Assembly (NCBI GenBank): GCA_022592445.1
Contig: JABYQR010000094.1
Location: forward strand, 62,001-126,000
Direction of reading: 5' to 3'
DNA from: Cytidiella melzeri
Lineage: Eukaryota > Basidiomycota > Agaricomycetes > Polyporales > Irpicaceae
DNA: 64,000 bases
Below the pieces are notes generated by a model. The model saw only the letters and a list, made by a program, of their open reading frames with translations, did no database searches and was not told where the DNA came from. Position numbers and translations under genes: made by a program. Each line of letters begins with the position of its first letter. The stretch's first letter is position 1. Of this stretch, positions 1 to 10,459 are shown piece after piece.

Positions 1-830
1 GTGCGAGGAATTTCTGTGAGAAAAACTCTTGCACAAGAGATTCTTCACAAAAATTATCCCCAAATTCAACTTCAACTGAACGATAAGCAATGGTGAAACA
101 AATAGAGTGCGCGTAACTAATATGCAAATGTGCAGGAGACAAAATCTCCGTGAAACCAAAAGTAACAAAGTTCGACATAAGCCTCTACTAAATTCTACAG
201 AAACCGACAAATTGGGAATGCCAAGGGTGTTAACTGTGCGTCGTACACAGCTCCCTTTTAGTCCCTTGAGTCACAAGCTCAAGGTGACGCCTACTTTCTC
301 TCCTTTCACCGCTTTTCACAGCCTCCCAATTGTCTAAGACAAAAGACCCTTTCGAACACCTCTGGACGCCACCTTATTGGGCTTTGTCCAAGTAGGTGCG
401 TGATTCTGATAGTGAATCACAAGCCAAGAACACTTATGAGGTGTAGGCTACCAATTGGATGTGACTGTGCGCGTGTTCCAGGGGTAAGAAAGCAGGGGCA
501 ATTCTGTAGAAAATAGTTATGGGAAAATGGGCGAGGAGAGGCGAGGCTTAGTCTACTACAACCGGGGCTTCTACTACAAAGTGGCCTACAATGTGTAGAA
601 AGAAATGTTACTCACAAAGTAACAGTTGTGTAGTGTCGAGCTTGAGGATGGTTTCAGAGTAGAGGAGTGGTAAGAAGAGTTAGAAGCCGGGGCTCATAAC
701 CTGTTTGAAAGTTACGAGTGTATGGGATGACTAGGAGAGTCAACTAACTCTGGGAGTAAGTGTCTTATTATTTTTCTGCTCTCTAGGAGCGGTATATATA
801 CATGTCTGTAACTAGATTACTAATGCTACA
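1..830 (-). mobile_element. Left-edge end of a Ty1/copia-like LTR element (partial)
   Basis: From 702 upward there is an LTR-like segment that, read on the minus strand, ends in ..AACA. It is followed at once (701-690) by the same 12-base primer-binding sequence used by the complete copia element at 3355-9256. A TATA-like run (about 791-798) and the context TAAGT..CTTAT resemble that element's LTR. The outer LTR boundary is uncertain; about 830 (..GCTACA) is my guess. The internal region would run leftward out of the window. No long reading frame is open on the minus strand between 1 and 690, so the element is either decayed or non-autonomous. Confidence 0.5.
690..701 (-). other. Primer-binding site matching tRNA-iMet anticodon arm
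   Basis: The plus strand reads GGGCTCATAACC directly next to TGTTTG, the inner LTR border. This is the anticodon stem-loop of eukaryotic initiator tRNA-Met, so the minus-strand element would be primed from the middle of the tRNA, as in Drosophila copia. Confidence 0.6.
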
Positions 831-2335
831 GTAATGTCATATGAGTAAGGATTGGTAATCCTATTAGTAAGAATTGGTAATGCACAGTCCTGCTTGCTAA
901 TACTACTGAATAGAGAATGTAAGTGATGACTGAGCATCCTACATAACTGAATGGTGCTGACTGAGTCTTTAGTAAGCTCAATACATTTGGTATATGAAAT
1001 ATGAGTCATGCAGAAGCCTCATGGTACTTCTGCTATTCAGTCATGGAAACTACTGGAACACGATCCCATATGGTGCAAGTATCACATCGTGATAAGGATG
1101 GTGGAATCACATGCTATGTACTATCTGGTCTTATCTATCTACATATGTAATCTATATTGTCCATAGATCTGATGTCTGATAATCAGCGATACAATCTCGC
1201 TTTGACAGCTACTATGATGTCACGCTGCATCACACAGTGCTGTAGCTTTTGAAGAGCTGAATTTATTGTAAACACAGAGCAGCACATTTCCAACCAATAA
1301 TGCCTCAATGTAGTAGTATATAATGGACTTGTTCATGAGAACTAGGAATATGTACTCTTGTATGACATTGAGGCTGGTATCTCGTCATCAGGTTTTCACT
1401 GCCACTAAGTGCAGCCAACCGATGCACTTGTACAATTTCTACAGCAACACCTCCAGTAGTCAGCAGTCCAAGCATCTCTAGATATAGAGTACTGGTACAG
1501 AAATGTGCTAGGAAAATTTGTCGGGTTTAGGTGCGCGAATGCACCTCTCACCATTTGTTGGGCAGAGGACCAGGGTTGGGCAGAGGACCGGTCCTACACT
1601 GTACGGGATTCTACTGGTATCTACGAGGACACCTGCGCATTACCTAGATTTAGGGTTAGGAGGAAAACCCCTTTTTCCTGATGTACAACCCTATAATCTG
1701 ACCCTCCGCTGTTCAGCTGGGAGATCATTCCTCAATGTATGCTTCCCTCTGGATGTCCTTGAGATCCAGTTGTTGACATATCTTTTTTACCAGGGATATT
1801 CCCTTTGTGATCACCGGTGTCTCGATCTTCTGCCTGGCGAACATCGGCTCCGCCTGCCTGTTTAGCCCGGTCTGGCTCCAGATCAACCAGGATATTGATA
1901 TCATTCTCACCTACTTGATGAGCGCAGTGTACTATAGTAATATCTGGAACGCCAAGGCGGCTTGCAGCTGAAAGCTTTTCGACTCGCGGTATTAAATACA
2001 TCACAACACACCACCAGGCCCAGATTTGCCCTTCTCATTCTGGAGCCTGGTAAAGTCGACCTGCCACAGCGTACATTGGCACCATCTTGTCGCCGATGTA
2101 CAAGTGATATTCAATGCAAATGTTACGTTTCGCGGCCAAAGTCGTCTGTACTCTGTATTCACTCATTCGTCGCTGTGTCTGGGCAAGTAGTCTTAGCCAG
2201 ATGCTGCCAATGTTGACTACACCTGATCGACAAGCGTGTGGAATTTCCGAGTCCTGGAATTATACTGTAACCTAATGTTTCTACTTGCCAAGTCATTGTC
2301 GTCCACGGTTCAGCTGCCTCAACAATAGGGTCGTT
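831..2335. other. Stretch without a recognisable gene
   Basis: There are several short frames between about 1500 and 2216 on both strands, including overlapping minus-strand frames at 1725-2004. They overlap each other, lack family motifs I recognise and have no supporting splice structure. The region is probably decayed repeat DNA between the left-edge LTR element and the Harbinger-like transposon. Confidence 0.4.
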
Positions 2336-2337
2336 CA

Positions 2338-2381
2338 AAGTTGGCGCAGCAACGCAGTTCGCAGTTCGCAGTTCCGGTTAT
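2338..2381 (+). repeat. Left terminal inverted repeat of the 2.3-kb Harbinger-like element
   Basis: About 44 bp, pairing with 9918-9961 apart from two or three mismatches. It includes a short internal repetition of GCAGTTC. Confidence 0.8.
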
Positions 2382-3354
2382 AGAGCCGGTCCGATGAGCG
2401 CTTACCCAATTAGGTAGTCACGAAGATGTAACACAGTCGAGCGACCGTAATCAACTTTTGTTACCTTTTTCTTCCTCGACCATGCCCTACACTCCCTATC
2501 GCACAGAGCTTGTTCGAGCATATCTCCGGAGCATGGTGCTTCGGGATATCATGAACCCTTCTGATAACCTTGAGTCAACTCTCTTGCAGCTTCAAGGTGA
2601 CATCGGGATTCTTGCTGCTATCATGCAAGCACGCTATCTTCGTGCACGACCTCCTGTCCTAAAGGTCCCCAACTTGCATCTTGCATGGGAGTATGCTCAA
2701 AGTCCCCACACCCATCATCGTTTCCAGAACATGCTTCGCGTGTCTCCAGAGGTGTTTCAAACACTTCTGAACTTGATTGATGATCATCCAATCTTTACCA
2801 ACAATTCCAACAATTTGCAAGCACCTGTGGAGCAGCAGCTTGCTGTTACACTTTACCGATTAGGTCAGTATGGCAATGGAGCTTCGGTGGAGGACATTGC
2901 GAGAGTAGCAGGAATTTCGGAGGGTTCAGTGGTACTGTACACGCAGCGATGCTTCGAGGCTATTGAGTCTCTTCACAATCTCTTCGTTTGGAGACTCACG
3001 CATGCGGAAAAGGAAAAGGAGAAAGAGTGGATGGATCAACACTTAGGCTTTCGCGGAACTTGGCGTAACGGTTGGGTGATGTATGATGGTACAATCGTAG
3101 CTCTTTCCTCAAAGCCAGGGCAGAATGGCGATGCATACTACACTCGGAAGTGTAATTACGGACTCAATGTTCAGGTGTGTGTTAAGCTGCAACAAATTTC
3201 ACAGTCCTCATGGGGTTTTCAGATTGGCAACATTCCAACTTCTTTGCAAATTGTGGATTACTCGCACGGCCTTGTTGGATCAGCTCACGATGCAAGCGCC
3301 TTTGAGCATACTGCAGCTGCAAAGTATCCTGACTGGTTCTTTGAGGAGGGCGAG

Positions 3355-3524
3355 TGTTAGAAGGCTATGCAAGTAGAGGAAAGTGTTGAGAGAGCAAGAC
3401 TGAGAGAGATCACACAGTGGGAGTTGGGGATCAAAAGTGCGTAGAGTTGCATTGATCGGAGTAAGTCTTATATACGGTAACTACGGCGCCCGTACGTTAA
3501 GCGTCTAATTAATATAGTCAAACA
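3355..3524 (-). repeat. Downstream (3') LTR of the copia element
   Basis: 170 bp, 169 of 170 identical to 9087-9256, bounded by TG..CA. It lies directly beside the 5-bp duplication GCGAG. Confidence 0.95.
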
Positions 3525-3533
3525 CTCCCCTTC
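3525..3533 (-). other. Polypurine tract of the copia element
   Basis: The minus strand reads GAAGGGGAG immediately before the downstream LTR. It overlaps the pol stop codon (TGA at 3534-3532), so the reading frame ends within the tract. Confidence 0.75.
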
Positions 3534-6500
3534 AAGCACGAATATGAAGTAGTTCATTGAAGTGCTTGAGTTTTTCGAGAGGTAGTGCTTTAGTAAGTGT
3601 ATCAGCACATTGATTGTTAGAAGATATGTGATGAATAGTTATATACTTCTTGAGTACACAATCGCTGATGAAATTCTTACGAATTTCGAAGTGTTTAGTT
3701 CGTTGCAAATGTTGCTCGTCAGGTGAGCTAACAATGGCAATAGTTGATGCACTGTCAGTATACATTTTGACAGGATCCATAGTAAAGTTTAGTAGTTCGT
3801 CAATGAGTGCTTTTAGATATATAGCCTCAGTTGACGCATGCGCTAAGGCATATAATTCGGCTTCGGTGACCGATAGTGTTACGAGTGAACCGTGCTTACT
3901 TGACCAAGAGATAAGCGAGTCATTGTATGTAAAGGTATAGCCCATTATTGGTTTATTGCCGTATGTAGTCATACCGTCAGAATCAGCGTATCTGACAAGT
4001 GAAGTATTAGTAGTAGTTGCTTGGTTTCCTAGGACAAGCCAGTAATCGCACGTTCCCTTCAAGTATAGGTAACACTGTTTAGCTGCAGCGAAGTGCTCCT
4101 TAGAAGGGTCAGCTAAGTATCGTGCAAGTTGACCAGTGCAGTATGCAACGTCTGGTCGAGTACAGTCAGTGACGTATCGTAAACCACTGACTAAAGACAT
4201 GTATTGTTTAATAGCGTCAGCGTCCTGACGAGGTTCTTTCGAGTCACGGGGGGCTAAATTGTGCTCGTGTATCATAGGCGTACGGCGTGTATGATCATGG
4301 TCAAAGTTGTTTCGTTTAAGTATAGTTTGGATATAATCGCGTTGACAAAGCTTGATAACACCAGAGGCTTTGTCGTAATCGATCTCCATGCCAAGCATCC
4401 AGTGTATAGTACCACCGTTTGTTACTTCGACATGTTGGCTAAGTGCTATCTCGAATTGTTCAGCGACGACAGAAGTGATAGTACAGAGAGTAATATCGTC
4501 GACATGAACAGCGAGTATAAGTATTAGTTTGTCTCCCCTGTAAAGGTAGAAGACAGCGTTATCGTAGTCTGAACGCTTGAGTCCAAGTTGGAAAAGTATA
4601 TTGCATAGTACCTTGTACCAGCAACGTCCGGCTTGTTTAAGGCCATAGATAGTTTTGCGTAGTTTAAGTACCCAGCCCTTAGGCAAGTTGGGCAGTAAGT
4701 CGCCAGGCGGCGGACACAGATAAAGATCTTCATCATTGTTAATTTTACCGTATAAGTAAGCAGACTTAACATTGAGTTGGTTAATCTCGAAGTGTAGTGA
4801 AGCTGCAAGTGTAAGTATGAGTCGCATAGAACTCATGCGCGCGACTGGAGCGAACAAGTCATTTGCATAGTAATCAATACCATCGCGCTGAGAGTATCCT
4901 TGCGCAACAAGTCTTGACTTGAGTTTAGTAACTTTGCCATGTTCGTACTTGGTCTTGTAGACGAAGCGAGAACCAGTAATGTTGGCATTTGGCGGCGGGA
5001 TACAGTATTCCCAAGTGCCGAGTTGTTCTAATGTATCAACCTCAAGTTTTATAGACTTAAACCAATCGTCTTTGAGAGGGTGATTAAGTACATCTTTGAA
5101 AGTGACAGGGTCACCGACGTCCTCAGCATAGTAAGCGTTAAACTCAGTTAAGTAGAAAGCAATGTTAGTGTCTACTTCGTCGTAGTTTAGACCACGAGCT
5201 TTACGCGATAGTTGAGGAGTTCTGTTGGAACGCCTTGGACCAGTAGGGTCAGGCTCGTCGATTTCCATTGGTTCTATATGAGGGTTGTCCTCAAGTTCAA
5301 GTTGTTTTTCAGTAGTAAGTTTTTCGACATTTGGTTCTTTCTCCCCTTCAATTCGTATCGTAGAGTCAACGAATTGCAAGTTACGTTCAACTCCGACACG
5401 TCGTCCAAAGTAAACGTAGTGACCTTTAGAGTGTTCAGCGAAGCCTATCCAGACTCCCCTTTTACCCTTAGATGCTAGTTTATTTGTGCAATATTCGTCG
5501 TATACGATGCACGGCTGACCGAAGACTTGCAGTCCATCAAGGTTAGCATCAGTGCCATATCGCTTAAAGTAAGGAGTTTTGTAGTTAAGTATAGTACGAG
5601 GAGAACGATTGTACACATACATCGCGTATAATGCAGCGTACCACCATAGTCAATTTGGTAAAGATGCAGTATGCAGGTTTACTCGAATCAAGTTCATAAT
5701 AGTTTGATGTACACGCTCAGCAACACCGTTTTGCTGAGGAGTATCATGTACAGTAAGACGTAGTATAGTTCCTTGAGTTTTCAAGTAAGCGGTCATAGCT
5801 TTACTGGTAAAGACACCGTCGTTATCAGCTTGAAGTATCTTGACACAAATACCATATTGCGTCAAAAGTTCAGTAGAGAAAATGACCCATTGAGTATAGG
5901 CGTCATCTTTAGTAACTAGTGGTGCAAGTACTAACCATCTAGTAGCATCGTCCACAATAGTCAACCAGTATTTATGTTTACCAGTAATCGACGCTGTGGG
6001 TAGAGGCCCAAAGATGTCGATATGAAAGTGATCTCCGAAAGCTTCAGCTAACAATGAAGAACGAAGTTTAGGTACGGTATTGCGATGGATATTGTTAAGT
6101 AAACAATCCTCGCACGGAGTTTCAGTATGGTCAGTTATATGATCAGTAATGATTGACAAAGTTTGAAGTAGTTTCTTGATCATGAAGTAACTGAGATGAC
6201 CGAGTTTTTTATGTAGTTCAAGTAGAGTAATGCCAGTTCTATGCACGCTTGCTAAAGAAGTCACTCGAGTTGATGATAGCGTGTATAAATCATTTGATTT
6301 TCTAACAACAGCCACACAAGTCGAGTTTGAGTCGTATATAGTACAAAGTCCATGATAGAACGTAAACCGATAATCAGAGTCCAATTTTCCAACGCTGATT
6401 AAAGTAAAAGGTAGAGTTGAGTTGAAGTAGACGTTCTTTAGCAAGAGTTCAGTAAGCTTACCACTTTCCTGTTCCACCTCGAGTACCATGTCACCAGCGA

Positions 6501-9021
6501 GTTTCAAAACTAGTTGTTCTGAGTTGGCAACAGTCAGTACGATAGTTGGTACGGAGTGGACATTGAAAAGTAAGTCTCGATACGGCGTACAGTGTATAGT
6601 CGCGCCAGTATCAAGAATATGTATCGACTCGTCTGTTGACGAAGTCGCATACAGTGGAAGTAGAGTAGGAATAGTAGTAGTAGTAAGCGAAGTACTTACG
6701 TGCATAGTGACGTCGGACTCAGAGAGAGCCGACACCCACGCGCTCTGGTTGCGACGAGGAGTAGTGGTCAACGGACCAGCGACAGCGGGAGTGGCAACAG
6801 CGGCGGCAGTGGCAGCTTTGCCCTTGGCACCAGCAGCAACGGACTTCCGGGTGATACCCTTCCTCTTCATCGCCTCCTTGGACTTCTCTGTCCAGGGCGA
6901 AGGGCAAGTAGGCGTCGTGTGGCCAGTCTTGTTGCAGTTGTAACACTTCATCTTCGAAGTGTCACGGACGGACTTCTCCTTAGAGTAAGGAGCGGCGGCC
7001 GCACGAGTGGAGGAAGTGGCTTTCGCCGAACGTTCAACACGTTTGTCGACTGCTGGCGACGCGGCGGATGAACCACCAGCGGGCCTATTGTGAGGAACGA
7101 GGGTTGACAAACCCTTAGACCGAGAGCAGTCAAGTGGATGAGCGAGTTGCCAGCTATGGAAGTTGCGGTGAAGCTCCACGCTCAGGGAGATGGGGTTGTA
7201 GTCGTACTTCTCACCCGCAGGAGTACGGGAACGCACACCAGCCTCGTAGCTAGCGCGAGTATGCGCATAGGCGGGGGGAATGATGCCGACGAGGGCAGAG
7301 TAGAAGATGTGTTGGGGAAATTCAATCCCTTTGGAAAGAATTTTTGAGTAGAGGTTGTGCGCATCGTCGAGTAGTTTGTCCATTTCGTGGACAGGGCGGC
7401 GGAGGGAGAAGAGTTGGAAGATTTTGTTTGCGTCCGACATAGTAGAGGTCGGCTCGAAACGTTCGGAGAGTTTCTCCATGAGTCTGTGGGGCGCGGTCTC
7501 GTTGAGATAGTTTGCCATCACAGAGTCTGCGATGTGTCCAGCCAGGACGTTGAAGACGGCCCGTTGGACCTCTTGAGGAATGGTAAGACCACCCCTGTAG
7601 CTGTAGAAGTCGACGATGGTCGACATCGCAGTATCGACGCGGAATTTCCACATCGGCCAGGTATCGGAACCCGTAAGTTTGCCAACGTCTGCAAAGGCTT
7701 TGTGGACGTCGCTAAGCGACATAGTATACTCCACGTCGTGCTTTGGAGGCACGGAAAGGAGGGACAACACTGCTCGCGCAGAGTCAGTGGGGCTGTCACA
7801 GATTTTCAATGTTTCTACAAGACTTGCCTTACCAGGCAACGGTATTATTGGGAATATTTAAGCGCTTGTCAAGCGCTTATCCAGCGCTTATCCGGCGTCT
7901 ATTCAGGCGCTTATCTGGCGCTTATCAGGCGCCTATTCCGGCGCTTATTCTCAGTGCCTATCAATTGATGTGCTGATGCGCCTTCTGTCTCTGATGCGCT
8001 CCTTTCCTTATCTGTGTATCACATGATAGAACTCTCTGGAACATTGTGGAACTTGCTGGAACTATGATGTCATAGTTTAGAACATTCCATTAGATGATGT
8101 CATAGTTCATAGAACCTTCTGGAAAAGTCTAGCCTTGTCTTAGAACAAGCTAGAACAAGTCTAGCCTTGGAGCTGGGTCATGGGGTCAGGTCATGGGGAC
8201 AATTGCTATTGGTTGATTATTGAAGTGGCACCACTAGGGCATAGGGCATGCTTAGTAAGGTAGATTACTTCGCTTACTCATGTAGGTATTAGGGGTCTTA
8301 GGGTAGTACCTGGGGTCCTCCCCTTCATGTATATATACAGGCACTCCTGAGGGCATATCCCCTCAGTCTTATCCACTCTGTTGAACCAGGACTACTCAGT
8401 ACCCACCAGTACTTCGCTCACCACCACTCTTACTCTCTATCTCACCACATTCCCCTCAAGTTAACCAACTTATCTGGTGAGTGTAGCATTACTGTTACAG
8501 GGGCCAGATGGCGAGGGGGACGGCGCACGATGAGCTCTGGGCAGTTTGCCCCTTCGCCTTTCGTGCGCCTCGTCGTCGTCCATAGGATCGTCGCTGTCGT
8601 CTGACGATGGCTTAGTGGGGTGACGACGGGCGAAGTCGTCGCGGAGTGTGTCGAATGGGGTGCGACGGCGATCAGAGGGTGGTGCTGAGACTCGTCGTGA
8701 TGCCGTGATGCGGGCAGTGGGATGGTCGACGACAGCTGAGGTAGAAGGGACGTTGGGGCCGTGGTCGGAAGGTGCAGCAGAAGGTGCAGGACCTGGGGTA
8801 CCAGCGCGAGAAGCGGAAGACATCGAAGATTCTTGTGGAGTAGTGGCAGGAGGAGGAGTAGGAGCAGTAGGAGCAGGAGCAGGAGTTGGAGTAGGAGTGA
8901 AGACAGGGATACGTCTCCTGCGAGTGGTACGAGGGATAGTGCCTCGAAGAAAATCGGTTTGGTGTCGTTCGCGCGTAGAACGACAAGGTTGAGGCTGATC
9001 AGTGGGATCAGAGCTCATCAA
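3532..9021 (-). pseudogene. copia gag-pol polyprotein, broken by a solo LTR and one TGA
   Basis: Gag starts at ATG 9021 with a Pro/Ala/Ser-rich N-terminus. At 8499-7794 a solo LTR interrupts it. Without that insert the frame continues, and the total is 1593 codons. Motifs in order: CCHC zinc knuckle (CYNCNKTGHTTPTC), protease DTGA, integrase HHCC (CEDC) and DDE core (ADNDGVF, QQNGVAERVHQ), reverse transcriptase (LNVKSAYLYG, HVDD) and RNase H (ADSDG, TEAELYAL, DSAST). One in-frame TGA at 5652-5650 lies near the integrase C-terminus, where the neighbouring residues (LWWYAALYAMYVYNR) still match the family. It reads as a point mutation of an essentially intact polyprotein, which builds the virus-like particle and copies the element's RNA. 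I see no other break. Confidence 0.9.
7794..8499 (+). mobile_element. Solo LTR (family 1, copy 1) inside copia gag
   Basis: 706 bp, beginning TGTCACAG and ending CTGTTACA, with a perfect 5-bp duplication GGGGC at 7789-7793 and 8500-8504. It is closely similar to 61889-62615. Near the start is a run of GCGCTTATC-like motifs about 10-12 bp apart. A TATA box lies at about 8330 (TATATATAC), so it is oriented to the plus strand, opposite to the host gag. The internal region has been lost by LTR-LTR recombination. It landed after the copia element did. Confidence 0.92.
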
Positions 9022-9074
9022 CTGGTGGGCAGTGAGTGCAGAAGGTAGTGTGAGTGAGGTAAAGAGCTTATCCA

Positions 9075-9086
9075 GGGCTCATAACC
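9075..9086 (-). other. copia primer-binding site, internal tRNA-iMet match
   Basis: GGGCTCATAACC on the plus strand touches the upstream LTR (9087). With the two preceding bases (CA) it matches 14 bases of yeast-type initiator tRNA-Met around the CAU anticodon. It does not match the tRNA 3' end, so priming from a half-tRNA as in Drosophila copia is implied. Confidence 0.7.
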
Positions 9087-9256
9087 TGTTAGAAGGCTAT
9101 GCAAGTAGAGGAAAGTGTTGAGAGAGCAAGACTGAGAGAGATCACACAGTGGGAGTTGGGGATCAAAAGTGCGTAGAGTTGCATTGATCGGAGTAAGTCT
9201 TATATACGGTAACTACGGCGCTCGTACGTTAAGCGTCTAATTAATATAGTCAAACA
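9087..9256 (-). repeat. Upstream (5') LTR of the copia element
   Basis: 170 bp, one substitution relative to 3355-3524. It should hold the minus-strand promoter, with TATA-like TATATAAG as read on the minus strand. Confidence 0.95.
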
Positions 9257-9917
9257 GCGAGTTTGCCTGGACCAACTCAGCATATTCCTGCAATGAGAGG
9301 ACAATTCCGGTTTACAAGAAACCAGCATCTCTTCAACTACTCAACAAGCTTTTTGACACCATTGTTACAGGCTTTTGTGTCCGGTCTGAGCACTGTATCG
9401 GTGCTCTCAAAGGTCGCTGGCAGTGCTTAAGAGGGCTTCGAGTTCCAATTCGCAATAACAATGAACACGTGCAGGCTTGTCGCTGGATCACGATTACAAT
9501 CATTCTTCACAATCTTTGCATCAACATTGAAGGTACCAAGAACATGGACGGGTTTATTCGCATGATGGCGGGAGAAGAGGGAGCAGTAGATGTAGAAGAG
9601 GGTCAAGACGTGTTGAATCTGGCAGAGGACAACAACAAAAGGCAGCAGTTGATTGACGAACTTGTAGCTTTCAACTCACAGAAAAATGTCTTGGATATAT
9701 AGATTCAGCAAACAAGGTGCAGGACATGATGTGACAAATAAATTTGTTGAAACAGTGAAGTACATGATCCTGTGAGAGGTTGGGCCATAGTAACTAAGCT
9801 ACTGAGATGCGAGCACAGACAGTACTGTGAGCACGACGGCCGCGAGCAAAACTGACACGCCGTGACGGATTGTGACCGCTTACATCATTTTGCCATTTTG
9901 GGCGAAAGACGCCGGCG

Positions 9918-9961
9918 CTGCGAACTGCGAGCTGCGCTGCTGCGCCAACTTTGAACGACCC
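9918..9961 (-). repeat. Right terminal inverted repeat of the 2.3-kb Harbinger-like element
   Basis: Complement of 2338-2381 with a few mismatches, followed by TA. Confidence 0.8.
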
Positions 9962-10459
9962 TAATGTCTTAGCTGGCGCTTCATATATACGTGTTTTCAA
10001 GATTGCGCACTCGCTCAATTACAGAGTCGGAAGAGCATCTACTATACTTTGGTTGCTGAGTGGCAATGATGACTAAGTATAGTACGCGTCATGGTTGATC
10101 GAACATGCTTCTGCCATTTTGGGACGCGACGCGACCGTGTTGTTTGTATGTATTTATGACCTCACGTGGCACCGCGAAACGAACTTGGTCGAGTTGGAAT
10201 TCAACCAGCAGGGTTCCCTCTGCGGCTGCCATCCATCTCCTTTGCCAGCCTCATTCCTGTAAAACATCCTTTCTTCCTCTGCGGCGAACGTGGGCTCTCT
10301 CTTGTTTTAAACCACAACGACAGCCCCTACCGAAATTCCTTGCGGTAACTTTTTTCCTTCTCTCCCAGCTTCCAACGTCCAACACGCTTCCGACCCAATC
10401 CTCTCGCGACGCACCTCGAAAATCTCTCTTAGCCCCTAGCTATCTCGTCTACAGATACG

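Larger units (their letters stand above)
3355..9256 (-). mobile_element. Ty1/copia LTR retrotransposon, recent insertion
   Basis: Two 170-bp LTRs (TGTTAG...CAAACA on the plus strand) differ at one base (C versus T near 3489 and 9221). They enclose gag-pol on the minus strand. A perfect 5-bp target duplication, GCGAG, lies at 3350-3354 and 9257-9261. A primer-binding site abuts the upstream LTR and a polypurine tract abuts the downstream one. Without its own nested solo LTR the element is about 5.19 kb, normal for copia. Order on the minus strand is LTR, PBS, gag, protease, integrase, RT, RNase H, PPT, LTR. The near-identical LTRs imply a young insertion. Confidence 0.95.
2482..9702 (+). pseudogene. 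HARBI1-like DDE transposase, interrupted by an LTR retrotransposon
   Basis: The coding sequence runs 2482-3354 and resumes in the same frame after the second copy of the target duplication (9262-9702). ATG 2482 is chosen because the open frame upstream starts only with TTG. The N-terminal part has a helix-turn-helix-like region (VEDIARVAGISEGSV). The DDE_Tnp_4 signature follows, with a catalytic Asp in VMYDGTIV and a second in GSAHDASAF. The catalytic Glu (SEHCIGALKGRW) lies beyond the insertion. The protein would be about 440 residues and would cut and paste its own transposon. The copia insertion at codon ~291 destroys it. The two parts show no other stop or shift, so the transposase was intact when hit. 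Confidence 0.85.
2338..9961 (+). mobile_element. PIF/Harbinger-like DNA transposon, split by a retrotransposon
   Basis: Terminal inverted repeats begin GGGTCGTTCAAAGTTGGCGC at 2338 and end with the complement at 9961. About 44 bp match, with a few mismatches. Both ends are flanked by TA (2336-2337 and 9962-9963). The only gene is a HARBI1-type transposase. Removing the copia element and one copy of its duplication leaves a compact element of about 1.7 kb. No Myb-like accessory gene is present, unlike the second Harbinger element at 43.4 kb. PIF/Harbinger elements normally duplicate three bases (TWA), so the TA flank is atypical or eroded. Confidence 0.8.

Noticed and set aside
1518..2216. Overlapping frames on both strands left of the first Harbinger element
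   Set aside because: None has a recognisable motif and they overlap on opposite strands. Treated as decayed DNA.
6488..7968. Plus-strand frames opposite copia gag
   Set aside because: Shadows of the minus-strand gag-pol and of the solo LTR.
8470..9021. Independent minus-strand gene encoding a Pro/Ala-rich protein
   Set aside because: It is the N-terminus of copia Gag. Its end runs into the solo LTR, and the frame resumes beyond the insertion.
690..9086. GGGCTCATAACC as fragments of tRNA-Met genes
   Set aside because: Only the anticodon arm matches; acceptor, D and T arms are absent. Both occurrences abut LTR borders, so they are primer-binding sites.
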